DNA of 6,073 nt, taken from NCBI GenBank assembly GCA_964650975.1, contig CAZYWA010000487.1, positions 1-6,073 on the forward strand. The letters run 5' to 3'. Source of the stretch: CAZYWA01 sp964650975 [NCBI: uncultured bacterium]. GTDB taxonomy: Bacteria; JADJOY01. Of the stretch, positions 5,417 to 6,073 are shown in pieces. A model generated the notes under the pieces. It was not told where the DNA came from. It did not search any database and worked only from the letters and a program-made list of their open reading frames with translations. Positions within the stretch are counted from its first letter, which is position 1, and each line of letters begins with the position of its first letter. The position numbers were made by a program, and so were the translations under genes.

Positions 5417-6073
<657 letters not shown>

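Overview
The window is very GC-rich bacterial chromosome with tightly biased third codon positions and no phage, transposase, CRISPR or rRNA/tRNA genes that I can see. A trmFO gene (FAD/folate-dependent tRNA methyltransferase), a cobalamin-binding radical SAM enzyme and a dprA gene together suggest a high-GC environmental lineage such as Myxococcota or another former deltaproteobacterial group, Eisenbacteria or Gemmatimonadota. The window alone cannot decide which.

Layout: a divergent intergenic region at 3611-3811 splits two gene blocks. Leftward (minus strand) run an extended-SDR NAD-dependent sugar-nucleotide epimerase (3610-2654), a two-module GNAT-like acyltransferase (2657-1479) whose GTG start overlaps the epimerase TGA by 4 bp, and a B12-binding radical SAM protein (1371 to beyond the left edge). 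Rightward run dprA (3812-4966), a 450-bp gap without a gene, and the first half of trmFO (5417 to beyond the right edge).

The leftward block looks like a small cell-surface or modified-sugar metabolism operon: an NDP-sugar epimerase translationally coupled to an acyltransferase of a type common near polysaccharide genes, followed by a radical SAM enzyme. Each of the two leftward transcription starts has a sigma70-like promoter candidate with an 18-bp spacer, and the one for the epimerase would give an almost leaderless mRNA. The rightward block is housekeeping: DNA uptake/recombination (DprA) and tRNA T-loop modification (TrmFO).

The most unusual points are these. (1) The epimerase is otherwise complete but carries one in-frame TAG at codon 217, in the middle of a conserved motif. 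The only other TAG ending a frame here, at the end of the GNAT gene, is followed by 36 open codons that end in an ATGA overlap with the radical SAM start. This raises, without proving, the idea that amber is read as sense. (2) A perfect 25-bp inverted repeat, extendable to 34 pairs with wobble, encloses two smaller hairpins in the dprA-trmFO gap at 5136-5301 and is either a mobile MITE-like element or a structured RNA. (3) A symmetric nested palindrome lies in the divergent promoter region.
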